Shown in pieces: positions 20,245 to 28,854 of a DNA stretch of 64,000 nt (within the stretch, counting starts at the first letter, position 1; every line of letters begins with the position of its first letter). Origin of the DNA: Cystobacter ferrugineus (GTDB lineage Bacteria > Myxococcota > Myxococcia > Myxococcales > Myxococcaceae); assembly GCF_001887355.1 (NCBI RefSeq), contig NZ_MPIN01000003.1, forward strand, positions 112,741 to 176,740. The letters are read 5' to 3'. Position numbers and translations under genes: made by a program. The notes under the pieces are model-generated. The model worked only from the letters and a program-made list of their open reading frames with translations. It had not been told where the DNA came from and searched no databases.

Positions 20245-22200
20245 ATGCCGAAGCGGCTGGGTGAACGGCTCGTCGAAGCGGGCCTGGTCACGAGCGAGTC
20301 CATCCAGAAGGCGCTGGAGCACCAGAAGATCACCGGCCACCGGCTGGGAGATTGTCTGGTGGAGATCGGCCTGCTCCAGGAATCGGGGTTGCTGCGATTC
20401 CTGGCGGCCGAGTTCCAGACCCGCTTCGTCTCGGCCGAGAAGCTGGCCAAGGCACGCATCGCCACGGAGGTGCTGGACAAGGTGCCCGTGCGGCTGGCGG
20501 AGGCGCAGAACGTGCTTCCGCTGGCGATCGATCCGGAGCGCAAGCTCCTGTCGGTGGTGGCGGCCGAGCCGCAGAACAAGAAGTTGATGGACGAGATCGC
20601 CCTGGTGACGGGCATGGCCGAGGTCTACGCGTACGTGGGCCTGCGCAGCTCCATCGCCGCGGCCATCCGCAAGCACTACTACGGGGACCCCACGGCCTTC
20701 GCGTCGCTGGAGCTGGGCGGCCACATGCGCGCGGACGTCAACGCGATGGCCACCGCCTTCGAGAACACCTCCGGGACGTCGCCCAAGGCGAGCCTCCAGC
20801 TCCGGCTCGACACGGAGACCCGCAACCGGCTGCAACGTCCGGGCACGCAGACGCGCGCGGGCACGCGGGGGGATGCGCTCCTGGCCTCGCGCGGCACCGT
20901 GTCGGACGGCGACTACATCGAGACCTTGAACATCCTGGTGTCGATGATGGAGCGCGAGCACAAGCACCACCGGGGGCACTCGGCGCAGCTCGCGCGCCAG
21001 GCGGCGGTGGTGGCGCGGCGGCTGGGCATGGCGCCCAAGGACGTGACGGCGGTGAGCATCGCCGGCCTGCTGCACGACCTGGGCAAGCCCGCCGAGCGCC
21101 ATTTCTGCCTGGCGAGCAACGCGGTCAATCCCGAGTGGATGGCCGAGGCGAAGCGCTACTGCCGCGTCCCCACCAGGCTCTTCGAGACGGTGAACCTGCC
21201 GGTGCAGGTGAACACCATGCTCGCGCAGCTCTACGAGGCCTATGACGGCTCGGGCACGCCCCAGGGCGCCAAGGGTGACGACATCACCCTGGGCGCGCGC
21301 ATCCTCGCGGCGGTGGACAGCTACCTGGAGCTGACGAAGAACCCGGCCAACGCGCTCGGCAAGCTGCACAGCAAGGCCAGGGCGCTCGAGCACCTGAAGG
21401 AGAACGCGGGGAAGCTGTACGACCCGCTGGTGGCGAACATCGTCGCGCAGGTGCAGAGCGGCGAGCTGTTGCGGCAACGGCTCGTCAACGACGGCCGGCA
21501 GATCTTCATCGTGGAGCCCGAGCAGGGCACGCGCACCGGACTGCTGGAGGCCGTGCAGAAGCAGGGGCTGGTGGCGTATGCGCTGTCGCTGCTGGACGGG
21601 GCGTACGACGCGCTGGTGCATCAGGAGTGCGACGTGCTCGCGGTGGGGCTGAAGTTCGGCATCGACGAGGTGGTGGCCCTGCTCCAGGCAGCGCGCGCCT
21701 CGGCGGAACACGCGGGCCTGCCCCTGGTGGTGCTCGGAGATCCGGACCCGGGCCTGCGCGAGCGGCTGATGATGTGTGGGGCGACGGCGGTGCTTCCCCC
21801 CACGGCGCTGGCCGAGGCGGCCCGGACGCTGAAGACGCTGTACGAGGAGCGCATCCGGCACAACGGGCCCGCGCGGGTGGTGCGCGGAGGCATGGACGAG
21901 TTGCCCGGGCCGGAGCTGTTCAAGTGCCTGGGTGGGGGCAGGAAGTCGGGGCGGCTCCACCTCAAGTACCACGCCCATGAGGGCTTCCTGCACCTGGAGA
22001 AGGGCCGGGTCGTCTTCGCCTCCGCGGCGGGACAGAGCGGCGAGCCGGCCCTGCAGACGCTGCTGGGCTTCACCCAGGCCGACTTCCGCTACGATCCGGA
22101 CTCGCTGCTCCTGGACGTGCCCCAGTTGGATCTGGAACTCGAGTCCCTGGCCCAGCGGCTCGTCCCCCGCCGCTCCTCGGTGTACGTGCCCACGGTGTGA
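20245..22200 (+). CDS. MshEN - HD(-GYP-like) - pseudo-receiver - DUF4388 signalling protein
   Basis: 651 aa. Residues ~1-155 match the N-terminal domain of type II/IV secretion ATPases (MPKRLGERLVEAGLVT, HRLGDCLVEIGLL), a fold that can bind cyclic di-GMP. Residues ~220-410 form an HD domain (HHRGHSAQLARQAA, AGLLHDLGK) with an HD-GYP-like order, but the GYP motif is replaced by DGSGTPQGAKGDD. Then comes a receiver-like region (IFIVEPEQGTRTGLLEA) lacking the usual phospho-acceptor context, and a C-terminal DUF4388/PatA-type domain (SGRLHLKYHAHEGFLHLE). It starts three bases after the nuclease gene. Its last 293 bases recur at 25012-25304. I expect cyclic-di-GMP-linked control, but the enzymatic state is unclear. 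Confidence 0.85.
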   Translation: MPKRLGERLVEAGLVTSESIQKALEHQKITGHRLGDCLVEIGLLQESGLLRFLAAEFQTRFVSAEKLAKARIATEVLDKVPVRLAEAQNVLPLAIDPERKLLSVVAAEPQNKKLMDEIALVTGMAEVYAYVGLRSSIAAAIRKHYYGDPTAFASLELGGHMRADVNAMATAFENTSGTSPKASLQLRLDTETRNRLQRPGTQTRAGTRGDALLASRGTVSDGDYIETLNILVSMMEREHKHHRGHSAQLARQAAVVARRLGMAPKDVTAVSIAGLLHDLGKPAERHFCLASNAVNPEWMAEAKRYCRVPTRLFETVNLPVQVNTMLAQLYEAYDGSGTPQGAKGDDITLGARILAAVDSYLELTKNPANALGKLHSKARALEHLKENAGKLYDPLVANIVAQVQSGELLRQRLVNDGRQIFIVEPEQGTRTGLLEAVQKQGLVAYALSLLDGAYDALVHQECDVLAVGLKFGIDEVVALLQAARASAEHAGLPLVVLGDPDPGLRERLMMCGATAVLPPTALAEAARTLKTLYEERIRHNGPARVVRGGMDELPGPELFKCLGGGRKSGRLHLKYHAHEGFLHLEKGRVVFASAAGQSGEPALQTLLGFTQADFRYDPDSLLLDVPQLDLELESLAQRLVPRRSSVYVPTV

Positions 22201-22202
22201 GT

Positions 22203-22227
22203 CACACGCGGAAACTGAACAGCGCCG
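22203..22227 (-). repeat. tatD 3'-end repeat, copy R1
   Basis: 25 bases matching the last codons of the resident tatD gene at 28855 (reads ..FRV then stop on the minus strand) with two changes. It lies two bases after the stop of the MshEN/HD/DUF4388 gene. The stop codon of this copy is TGA at 22202-22204, not the TAG of the resident gene. Confidence 0.75.
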
Positions 22228-22256
22228 TTTTTACAGTATCCCTGGGAGGTTTGACT

Positions 22257-23108
22257 GTGCCTGGCCTTGATATCGTTTATGGCGAAGTCACAAACCCTCC
22301 TCTGCTTCAAGGATTGGTCGACGTCCTTCGGCAGCTTGACCCTATCGGCACGCTGTATTTGGGCTACCCAGTTCTTGCCTCGGCAGACTCTCGGGTGAGT
22401 GTCGATGCAATGCTCATCTCACGACAGCATGGACTTGTTGCATTCATCTTCGGTCAAGCCCCTGCGAATGGAGTGCGTGATGGGTGGGAAGCATTGCGCC
22501 AGCAGCAGGATGAGCTTTACGGAGCATTAGAGAGTTATCTTGGGCGACATGCTTCTCTGCGTGCTGGCCGTAAGCTTGCGTTCGAGATCAACACAGTCAC
22601 TCTGCTTCCATCATCACCACCTAAGAGTGCAAATCTTCAAGAGGCTGAAGGGCACTACATAGGCCTGGAGAGTCTGGCAACCGTATTAAACAGCTTTGCG
22701 CAGATCTCCGAAATCGTTCAGCGAAACCTTGATTCGGCCATCAACAAGGTTTTGACAATCCGTCCTGCAAAGAAGCGAGCAAACGTCACTCGGAACGATT
22801 CTCGTGGAGCAAGGCTTAAAGCCATGGAAAAGGAGATTGCCAACCTTGACCAATGGCAGAAGCGCTCCGCAATTGAGGTTCCCGATGGCGTCCAGCGAGT
22901 AAGAGGCTTGGCTGGCTCGGGCAAGACCGTCGTCTTGGCGCTTAAAGCAGCGTATCTACATGCACAGCATCCCGATTGGAGAATTGGACTGACTTTTTAT
23001 ACTCGGTCGCTGTATCAACAAAATCTACCTTGCGGTGAATCGGAGGCGCTCGCCGTGCTCCATCGCTCCGTGCTCAGCCTTCTTTTAAGAGTACCTGCAG
23101 ACACATGA
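22257..23108 (+). pseudogene. Truncated UvrD/DEAD-type helicase fragment, low GC
   Basis: 283 aa from GTG 22257, which has GGGAGG seven bases upstream. Residues ~1-195 are an N-terminal region with a possible nuclease-like fold (DSRVSVDAMLISRQHGLVAFIF). The P-loop GLAGSGKT sits near residue 222, followed by ALKAAYLHAQHP and TFYTRSLYQQ, as in superfamily I helicases with NERD-like N-termini. These proteins usually run to 600 or more residues; here similarity stops at about base 23030 and a short unrelated tail ends at 23108. Base composition is clearly poorer in G+C than all neighbours, which points to transfer. The fragment lacks all later helicase motifs and should be inactive. Such helicases are common in defence loci, but a defence role here is not shown. 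Confidence 0.65.
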
Positions 23109-23121
23109 CAAAAGGCAGGCA

Positions 23122-23985
23122 ATGTATACAGTGGGACACATTCTCGGGAGAGGGCATTTGCGCCCTCCAAATAAAACCATTGTAGTAAGAGGAGTTCTGC
23201 GTCACACGCGGAAGCCGAACAGCGCCGCCGCGTGGGCTCTCGTCGTTCTCCTCCCGGCGTGTGCGATGTCACCGGGCAGGAGCAGTTCCTTCCGCTACAG
23301 CTTCGACTCGCCCTCGGCGGCCTGTCGGCATAGCCTCTCGGGGTGCGTCGCCCTCTACGGCAAGGAAATCGCTTCGGCGACGGCCGTCCTGAAAATAGCG
23401 CTCGATGTTCCGACGAGAAACGACATCGAGCGCACGTTGTCAGAATGCGCGGACATCGCCCGTTCGGAAGTCCTTCTCCGGCACGAGGGGGACTTCGCCG
23501 GTTTGACCCCCACTGCTGACGAATGCAAGCAATGGGCGAAGAACGCGAGAAGCAAGGGGATGACGTGGGCCATGCAGTTGGGAACGGAGATGCATGAAGA
23601 GGCGCTCGAGTGCGTGGAGGAGCGACTGAGCAAACTGCGTCCGGGAGGATTCAGTTTGGAACCACGCTACCGCTACGACTCGCGTCAAAATCGCTGGAAA
23701 CAGGTGAGCCGCGAGGAGGAGCAGGCACTGGAAGAGTCGGGCAATTCGGGTGAGATGAAGGGCTCAGTCAAACCCGATGTCGTGATTCATCAGGGGGATC
23801 CGCTCCGTGCGCAGGCCGTCTATGACTTCAAGTTCCCATGTATGAACATCGACGAGATACCCAATTGGCCTCGTTACCCACCAACCCACCCATACTCGGG
23901 ACTGGACCAGGGGACCGTGTACGAATGGGCTTTCTCCATTAAGCCAACACGTGTCATGCCGCGTTTGGGAGTCATTCATGAATAG
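23122..23985 (+). CDS. Lipoprotein toxin with PD-(D/E)XK-type nuclease domain, 5' end rearranged
   Basis: Up to 287 aa. After RHTRKPNSAA, which is encoded by repeat R2, a hydrophobic stretch and lipobox (WALVVLLPAC) predict a lipoprotein. The C-terminal part has KPDVVIHQGD and AVYDFKFPC, the D...DxK layout of PD-(D/E)XK nucleases, and ends WPRYPPTHPYSG...PRLGVIHE. It overlaps the following DUF3396 immunity gene, so it is the toxin of a pair, probably SitA-like. The true start is uncertain: ATG 23122 has no clear ribosome site, and the alternatives are TTG 23158 and CTG 23197. The promoter and native start may have been lost when the 5' end recombined at R2, so it may be silent. Confidence 0.68.
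   Translation: MYTVGHILGRGHLRPPNKTIVVRGVLRHTRKPNSAAAWALVVLLPACAMSPGRSSSFRYSFDSPSAACRHSLSGCVALYGKEIASATAVLKIALDVPTRNDIERTLSECADIARSEVLLRHEGDFAGLTPTADECKQWAKNARSKGMTWAMQLGTEMHEEALECVEERLSKLRPGGFSLEPRYRYDSRQNRWKQVSREEEQALEESGNSGEMKGSVKPDVVIHQGDPLRAQAVYDFKFPCMNIDEIPNWPRYPPTHPYSGLDQGTVYEWAFSIKPTRVMPRLGVIHE
23203..23234 (-). repeat. tatD 3'-end repeat, copy R2
   Basis: About 32 bases nearly identical to the end of the resident tatD gene, with a TGA stop (tca at 23202-23204). It marks the boundary between the low-GC helicase fragment and the toxin gene, and it is read through in frame by the toxin on the other strand. Confidence 0.8.
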
Positions 23986-24892
23986 TGAGCCCTGGCCCCA
24001 TATTCGCATCTATTCAGAGAAGGGACTTCTGGTCCTTCGAGATGGATTCAGCATTACAATCTATACACGGCACCCTCACGCGCAGATAGCGGAAGGGGCC
24101 CTGCGCTCGCTCGAACTTTATCTGAACGCGGTGGAGCCCGGTGCGCTTGGCTTGTACGCAGACCTGGACGGGTACTGGCAAAATCTCGATTCCACCGCCT
24201 GGAAGCTCATCCGAGATGAGCTTCGACATCCCACCCAAGCCCATATTGAGCTGGCAGATACCTCCGCCGTCCAAGCTCGCTATCGTTTCACCTACCATGG
24301 CAGCTCGCTTACTCCCCTCCCCTTCATCAGAGACACTTCGACATGGGTCTCGGCGATGTCTTGCTGGCTGCCCACGGAGTACCTGAAAGAGCGCGGTTTC
24401 GCGCATGTGCGTGAACTCGTGATGGAAATGGCGTCGTGCTTTCCTTTCTGCTCTGGGCATGCAGGCCTCTCCCTTCATGCCCAGAACGACCTCCTGTCTC
24501 TGGAGAAGGTGTCCCGCGCGAGAGCGAACCGGTATCCAGGCATGGACATCGCGCGTTCTGCCCTTCCCACCATGGACATTGGAACGAGGGTCGACGGTGT
24601 ACATTGGCTGAACTTCCTGGGCCCTCCCGTGCTGAACGCATTGGGGGGCATCGTGGGCCTCCGAGTTCGCTTGCTCTCGCCAGACATCACCGTTCAGGAA
24701 ATGGAGGAGGGGCGGGCCGTCGTCACCCTCGGCGCCCATCCTGACGCCGGCGACCTTGAGGAGGGACGCACGCTCCCCGCCTACCGGGAACTGGCGCGCG
24801 TCCTGGAGCCCTTCCTCTATCAACGACGCTATCTGCCGAACGAAGAGGTCCCCGAAGAGCTTCGCCGCTGGGAGCGCCGCTTCCTGGATTGA
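23978..24892 (+). CDS. DUF3396 (type VI immunity family) protein
   Basis: 304 aa, cytoplasmic. The sequence follows the DUF3396 pattern: an N-terminal RLYTRHPHAQ-like strand region (ITIYTRHPHAQIAEGA), STWVSAMSCWLPTEYL, FPFCSGHAGLSLHA, RYPGMDIARS, and VHWLNFLGPPVLNALGG. This family contains immunity proteins for secreted effectors and is abundant in myxobacteria. The ATG at 23978 overlaps the toxin stop at 23983-23985, which argues for translational coupling and for a cognate role. An upstream in-frame start at 23951 exists but would lie deep inside the toxin gene. The gene is intact although its toxin partner has a disturbed 5' end. Confidence 0.82.
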   Translation: MNSEPWPHIRIYSEKGLLVLRDGFSITIYTRHPHAQIAEGALRSLELYLNAVEPGALGLYADLDGYWQNLDSTAWKLIRDELRHPTQAHIELADTSAVQARYRFTYHGSSLTPLPFIRDTSTWVSAMSCWLPTEYLKERGFAHVRELVMEMASCFPFCSGHAGLSLHAQNDLLSLEKVSRARANRYPGMDIARSALPTMDIGTRVDGVHWLNFLGPPVLNALGGIVGLRVRLLSPDITVQEMEEGRAVVTLGAHPDAGDLEEGRTLPAYRELARVLEPFLYQRRYLPNEEVPEELRRWERRFLD

Positions 24893-24900
24893 GCCGGGCT

Positions 24901-25011
24901 CACACCCGGAAGCCGAACAGCGCCGCCGCGTTGGACGTCATCACCTCGGCCACCTGCTCCACGGAGTCTAGCGGCGCGAAGCGCACGGCCTCCTGGAGCG
25001 CCTCGGTCTTC
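24901..25011 (-). pseudogene. tatD 3' fragment, copy R3, internally deleted
   Basis: Read on the minus strand this encodes KTEALQEAVRFAPLD joined to VEQVAEVMTSNAAALFGFRV-type sequence. Against the resident tatD it lacks about 118 bases (roughly 28923-29040 of the intact gene) and ends in TGA (tca at 24900-24902). At its inner end it abuts the duplicated DUF4388 fragment exactly at 25012. It has no start and is a remnant. Confidence 0.8.
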
Positions 25012-25304
25012 GGCCGGAGCTGTTCAAGTGCCTGGGTGGGGGCAAGAAGTCGGGGCGGCTCCACCTCAAGTACCACGCCCACGAGGGCTTCCTGCACCTG
25101 GAGAAGGGCCGGGTGGTCTTCGCCTCCACGGCGGGACAGACCGGCGAGCCGGCCCTGCAGACGCTGCTGGGCTTCACCCAGGCCGACTTCCGCTACGATC
25201 CGGACTCGCTGCTCCTGGACGTGCCCCAGTTGGATCTGGAACTCGAGTCCCTGGCCCAGCGGCTCGTCCCCCGCCGCTCCTCGGTGTACGTGCCCACGGT
25301 GTGA
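25012..25304 (+). pseudogene. Duplicate of the 3' end of the MshEN/HD/DUF4388 gene
   Basis: 293 bases matching 21908-22200 with only a few substitutions (for example AGG to AAG near the start, and changes around ASAAGQS, which reads ASTAGQT here). It carries most of the DUF4388 domain through the same stop codon but has no start or upstream domains. Together with copy R3 it forms the tatD-end/gene-end junction of a tandem duplication. A short in-frame product from GTG 25113 is conceivable but unlikely. Confidence 0.85.
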
Positions 25305-25352
25305 GCGGACAATCTTCCTGGTGGCTCGCGAACACGGCCCGAGCCAGGAGGG

Positions 25353-28300
25353 TCAGCCCGCCTGGAGACGGAGTCTCTCGAGGAGGGCCCGTGCCTCGCA
25401 CAGGTCCGGGGTGTTCAAGCCCTCGGTGAACCCGCTGTAGATGTCCCGCAGCAATTCGCCTGCCTCGACCCGCTGACCGTCCTCGTCGAGCATCTTGCAC
25501 AGGCTCAACACCGCGCGCAGCTCGAGTGACCAGGCACGCTGATGCCGCGCGAGCCGGATGGCCTGCTGGAAGCTCTCTCGAGCCGCGTCCCGCGACGTCC
25601 GATCCCTCCTTCTCAGGACCTCGCCCCGCAGGCGGTGAAGCTCGGGTTCGCACAGATGCTCACCCCGAGTGGTGGCGTTACGCATCCCCTCCGCCAGCGC
25701 ATCGAGCGCATCCTCGTACTGGCCCGCCAGCATCAACACCTCGCCCAGCATGACGAACATCCCCGTGAGGGCGAGCCCCCCACCAATGTCTCGAAAGCGC
25801 TGGATGCCCTGCCGCAACTCCGTGATGCCGGTCCTCGCGTCCCCCCGTCTGGCGTGAGCCCAGGCGCGGTACATGAATGAGACCGCCTCCCAGAGCCGGA
25901 AGCCCTGTTCATTCGAGAGGACGAACAACTCCTGCGCTGTTCGCCAGGTGCGTTCGACGTCTTGCTGGTAGTGGCGCAGCATGAGGCTGGGCCCCATGGC
26001 GCTGGCGATGCTGGGCAGGTGTCCCAGGGTCCGGGACAGGGTGAACATCTCCTCCAGCACCCGCTCTCCCTGGTCCCGGTAACCGAGCATCCACAGGCTC
26101 GCCGCCAGGGTGTACTGGCAGTTCATCGTCGGGGAGAGCTGGAACCGTCCGGTGATGATGCGCTCCTGCTCGAGATCGAAGAGCAACAGGCCCTGCTCAC
26201 CATGCCAGCGGGCATCGAGGAACTCGCCGCGGAACAGATGCGTCTGGCCCATGGCGTAGTGCGCGAGGAGTCTCGGCAGTCCCTGCTTCGAGCCCCATGC
26301 GAGATCCATGACATGCCGTGCCGTTTCCAACGCGGGCTCCAGATCGCCCCCGATGAAATGGAACGTCCACAGGCACCACAATGCGGGCAGCAAGCGCTCC
26401 TGATCGCCCAGGACATAGCAGAGGTCACGAGCACGGCAGGACGCCGCTTCCACCACGGGCGAGGCCCAACCATCGATCGCCATCAGCGCCGCCGCGAGTT
26501 CCAGTTGCATGGGCAACTCCAGCTCGAGCCGCTCGGGCTCATCCGGAAGCTGCTCCAGCAGCGTGAGCGCACGCCGCAGGTGGGCGATGGCCTCGCGGTT
26601 GGCCCCACGCACCATGGCGCGCTGGCCCGCCTTCTCCCATTCACGGATGGCGTCCCGCGGCAGTTCCGCGCCCTCATAGTGGCTCGCCATGAGCTCCGGC
26701 TGGGTATCGGCCACCTCGGGGAACTCGTGCTGAAGCGTCTGGGCGATCCGCTGGTGGTACTGCTTCCGGGTCTTGCGCAACAGCGACTCATAGGCGGCGT
26801 CCCGGATGAGCGCGTGCTTGAAGGTGAAGACAGCCTCGGGCAGCGCGCCCTGTTGGTACACCAGCTCACTCTCCAGCAGCCTGGACAGATGCTCCTGGAG
26901 CACCTCGTCTTCCTTGCCAGCCACCGCCTTGAGCACTTCGTAACGGAACTCGCGCCCCAGGGTGGCCGCGAGCTGGGCCACCGGCTTGCTCGGGCCCAGG
27001 CGGTCGATCCTCGCCATCAGCGAGTCATGCACGGAGACGGGGATGAGCCCATCGGGAACACGCCCGAGCAGCTCATAACGGTTCTCCCGCTCACGCAGCA
27101 CCCCTGCCTCCAGGATGGCCTTGATCAGCTCCTCCACGAACAACGGGGTGCCCCCGCTGCGCGCCAGCACCTGACGCTCCAGCTCGGCGGGCAGGGACTT
27201 GTTGCCCGTGATGTGGGCCACCATCACGGCCGCCTCGCCAGGCTCCAGCGGGAGCATGTCCAACGCATGCAGGTGCGGCACCGTGGCCCAGTCCACATGA
27301 AACCCGGGGCGGGTGGTGAACAGGCACAGCACTCGCTCCGAATGCGTCCGCTCGACCAGGAGCTGCGTCAGCTCCAGCGTCGAGGGATCCGCCCAGTGCA
27401 GGTCCTCCAGCACGAAGACCAACGGCCGCTGCTCGGCGAACCCGCAGAGCAGCGCGCCCAGAAGCTCCAGGGTGCGATGGCGCTTCTTCTGGGCCGGAAT
27501 CTCCAGCACCGGATTGGCCGCGAGCGGAAGGGACAAGAGCGAGGCCATCAGCCCCAGCGCCTCCGGGGAGCCGAGTCCATACCCGGCGAGAAACTCCCGC
27601 AGCCGGGCCAGCTTCTCCGCGGGCGAGGGCAGCCTGCGCAGCTCGAGATGCCGCTCGAACAGCTCCATCACCGGATACAAGGCACTGTTCTGGTAGTAGG
27701 GCAGGCAGCGGCACTCGAGCAGGAAGTGCTCTCCCTCCGGGAGCCTGCTGCCCAGCATCTTGAGCAGGCGCGACTTGCCGATACCCGGCTCGCCTCGGAT
27801 GCAGACCACCTGACCGCTTCCAGCAGCGGCGCGAGACCAGTGCCCGGCGAGCACCTCCAGCTCGTGCTCGCGGCCGACGAAGGGGGTGAACCCATCCGCG
27901 GTGGCCGCGTCCATGCGGCTCCTCGCGCCCGTCTCGTGCAACACCCGGTAGAGCCGGGTCGCGCGAGACAGCCCCTTGAGTCCGTGCTCGCCCAGGTCCT
28001 CCAGGGCGAAGAAGCCACGCACCAGGCGGCTGGTGGTCGCGCTGATGACGAGGGTATCCGGCTCCGCCATGGACTGCACACGCGCCGCCAGGTTGGGGGT
28101 TTCCCCGAGCGCCAGCTGCTCGCGGAACTTCCCACCCCCCACCTCGCCCACCACCGTCAGGCCGGTGTGGATACCAATACGGACCTGAAGCCGTTGGCCC
28201 CGGGCGTCCAGCGCGGCGACATCCTGAAGGATTTCCAGACCGGCGCGGACAGCACGCAGCCCCTCGTCCTCATGGGCCACCGGATAGCCGAAGTAGACGA

Positions 28301-28661
28301 GCAGTCCATCCCCCAGGTACTGGGCGATGTGGCCGTCATGACGGGCAATCACCCTGGCGGCGCACGCCTGGTAGGCGCGCATCACCTCACGCAAGTCCTC
28401 GGGATCCAGCCGTTCGGAGAGCGCCGTGGAACCCACCAGATCGCAGAACAGCACGGAGAGTTGCCGGCGTTCCGCCTCGGGAGCGCAAGCCCCGACGGGA
28501 GGCGGCTTCGCGCCGAGCGGAGCGGAACACTGGCCACAGAACCTGGCGTCCAACTGATTGGGGGCGCCACAGTCCCCACACAGGGCGGCCAGCGGGGTGC
28601 CGCACCCCGAGCAGAACTTCGCGCCCTCGGGACTCTCCTGATTGCATTGCAAACAGCACAT
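25353..28661 (-). CDS. Double zinc ribbon - class III cyclase - AAA ATPase - TPR signalling protein
   Basis: 1102 aa. Two zinc ribbons at the N-terminus (CCLQCNQ...FCSGCG and LCGDCG...FCGQCS). Residues ~60-235: class III nucleotidyl cyclase (SVLFCDLVGSTALSERLDPED with the metal Asp, GDGLLVYFGYP, RIGIHTGLTVVGEVG). Then an ATPase with Walker A GEPGIGKSR and Walker B LVFVLEDLHWADPS. The last ~450 residues are helical TPR-like repeats. This layout is a known group of large regulators in myxobacteria and actinobacteria. Catalysis cannot be confirmed by eye, but the metal-binding Asp residues look intact. ATG 28661 is chosen because GGGGGGAG lies seven bases before it and the zinc ribbon starts at once; the open frame further upstream is non-conserved. 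It fills the right-hand cargo slot of the duplicated locus. Confidence 0.88.
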   Translation of the reverse strand: MCCLQCNQESPEGAKFCSGCGTPLAALCGDCGAPNQLDARFCGQCSAPLGAKPPPVGACAPEAERRQLSVLFCDLVGSTALSERLDPEDLREVMRAYQACAARVIARHDGHIAQYLGDGLLVYFGYPVAHEDEGLRAVRAGLEILQDVAALDARGQRLQVRIGIHTGLTVVGEVGGGKFREQLALGETPNLAARVQSMAEPDTLVISATTSRLVRGFFALEDLGEHGLKGLSRATRLYRVLHETGARSRMDAATADGFTPFVGREHELEVLAGHWSRAAAGSGQVVCIRGEPGIGKSRLLKMLGSRLPEGEHFLLECRCLPYYQNSALYPVMELFERHLELRRLPSPAEKLARLREFLAGYGLGSPEALGLMASLLSLPLAANPVLEIPAQKKRHRTLELLGALLCGFAEQRPLVFVLEDLHWADPSTLELTQLLVERTHSERVLCLFTTRPGFHVDWATVPHLHALDMLPLEPGEAAVMVAHITGNKSLPAELERQVLARSGGTPLFVEELIKAILEAGVLRERENRYELLGRVPDGLIPVSVHDSLMARIDRLGPSKPVAQLAATLGREFRYEVLKAVAGKEDEVLQEHLSRLLESELVYQQGALPEAVFTFKHALIRDAAYESLLRKTRKQYHQRIAQTLQHEFPEVADTQPELMASHYEGAELPRDAIREWEKAGQRAMVRGANREAIAHLRRALTLLEQLPDEPERLELELPMQLELAAALMAIDGWASPVVEAASCRARDLCYVLGDQERLLPALWCLWTFHFIGGDLEPALETARHVMDLAWGSKQGLPRLLAHYAMGQTHLFRGEFLDARWHGEQGLLLFDLEQERIITGRFQLSPTMNCQYTLAASLWMLGYRDQGERVLEEMFTLSRTLGHLPSIASAMGPSLMLRHYQQDVERTWRTAQELFVLSNEQGFRLWEAVSFMYRAWAHARRGDARTGITELRQGIQRFRDIGGGLALTGMFVMLGEVLMLAGQYEDALDALAEGMRNATTRGEHLCEPELHRLRGEVLRRRDRTSRDAARESFQQAIRLARHQRAWSLELRAVLSLCKMLDEDGQRVEAGELLRDIYSGFTEGLNTPDLCEARALLERLRLQAG

Positions 28662-28854
28662 GCGCGCACTCCCCCCATGCGACTGAACCCAGGCCACGAG
28701 CGCGGCCCGCGCATCATCGATGGCGTCAGGCGACGGCCTGTGCTCGGAGCCTACACAAGAGGTCCGGAAACAAACGCAACATGCGAAAATCTTCACGATT
28801 TCCGCGAGTCGCGGACGGGGGTGGAGCGCCCTCTGGGTTCGCCAGGGCCTCCTC

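Noticed and set aside
18688-21993. 1100-codon minus-strand frame opposite the nuclease and HD genes
   Set aside because: Antisense composition only (His/Arg/Leu-rich); real genes on the plus strand have clear domains.
22197-22256. GTG 22197 as start of the helicase fragment
   Set aside because: It would translate repeat R1 and has no ribosome site; GTG 22257 with GGGAGG seven bases upstream is far better.
22203-25011. Integron attC array or phage attachment sites
   Set aside because: The repeats are coding ends of tatD with no attC-like folding, and no integrase, recombinase or phage gene is seen in the window.
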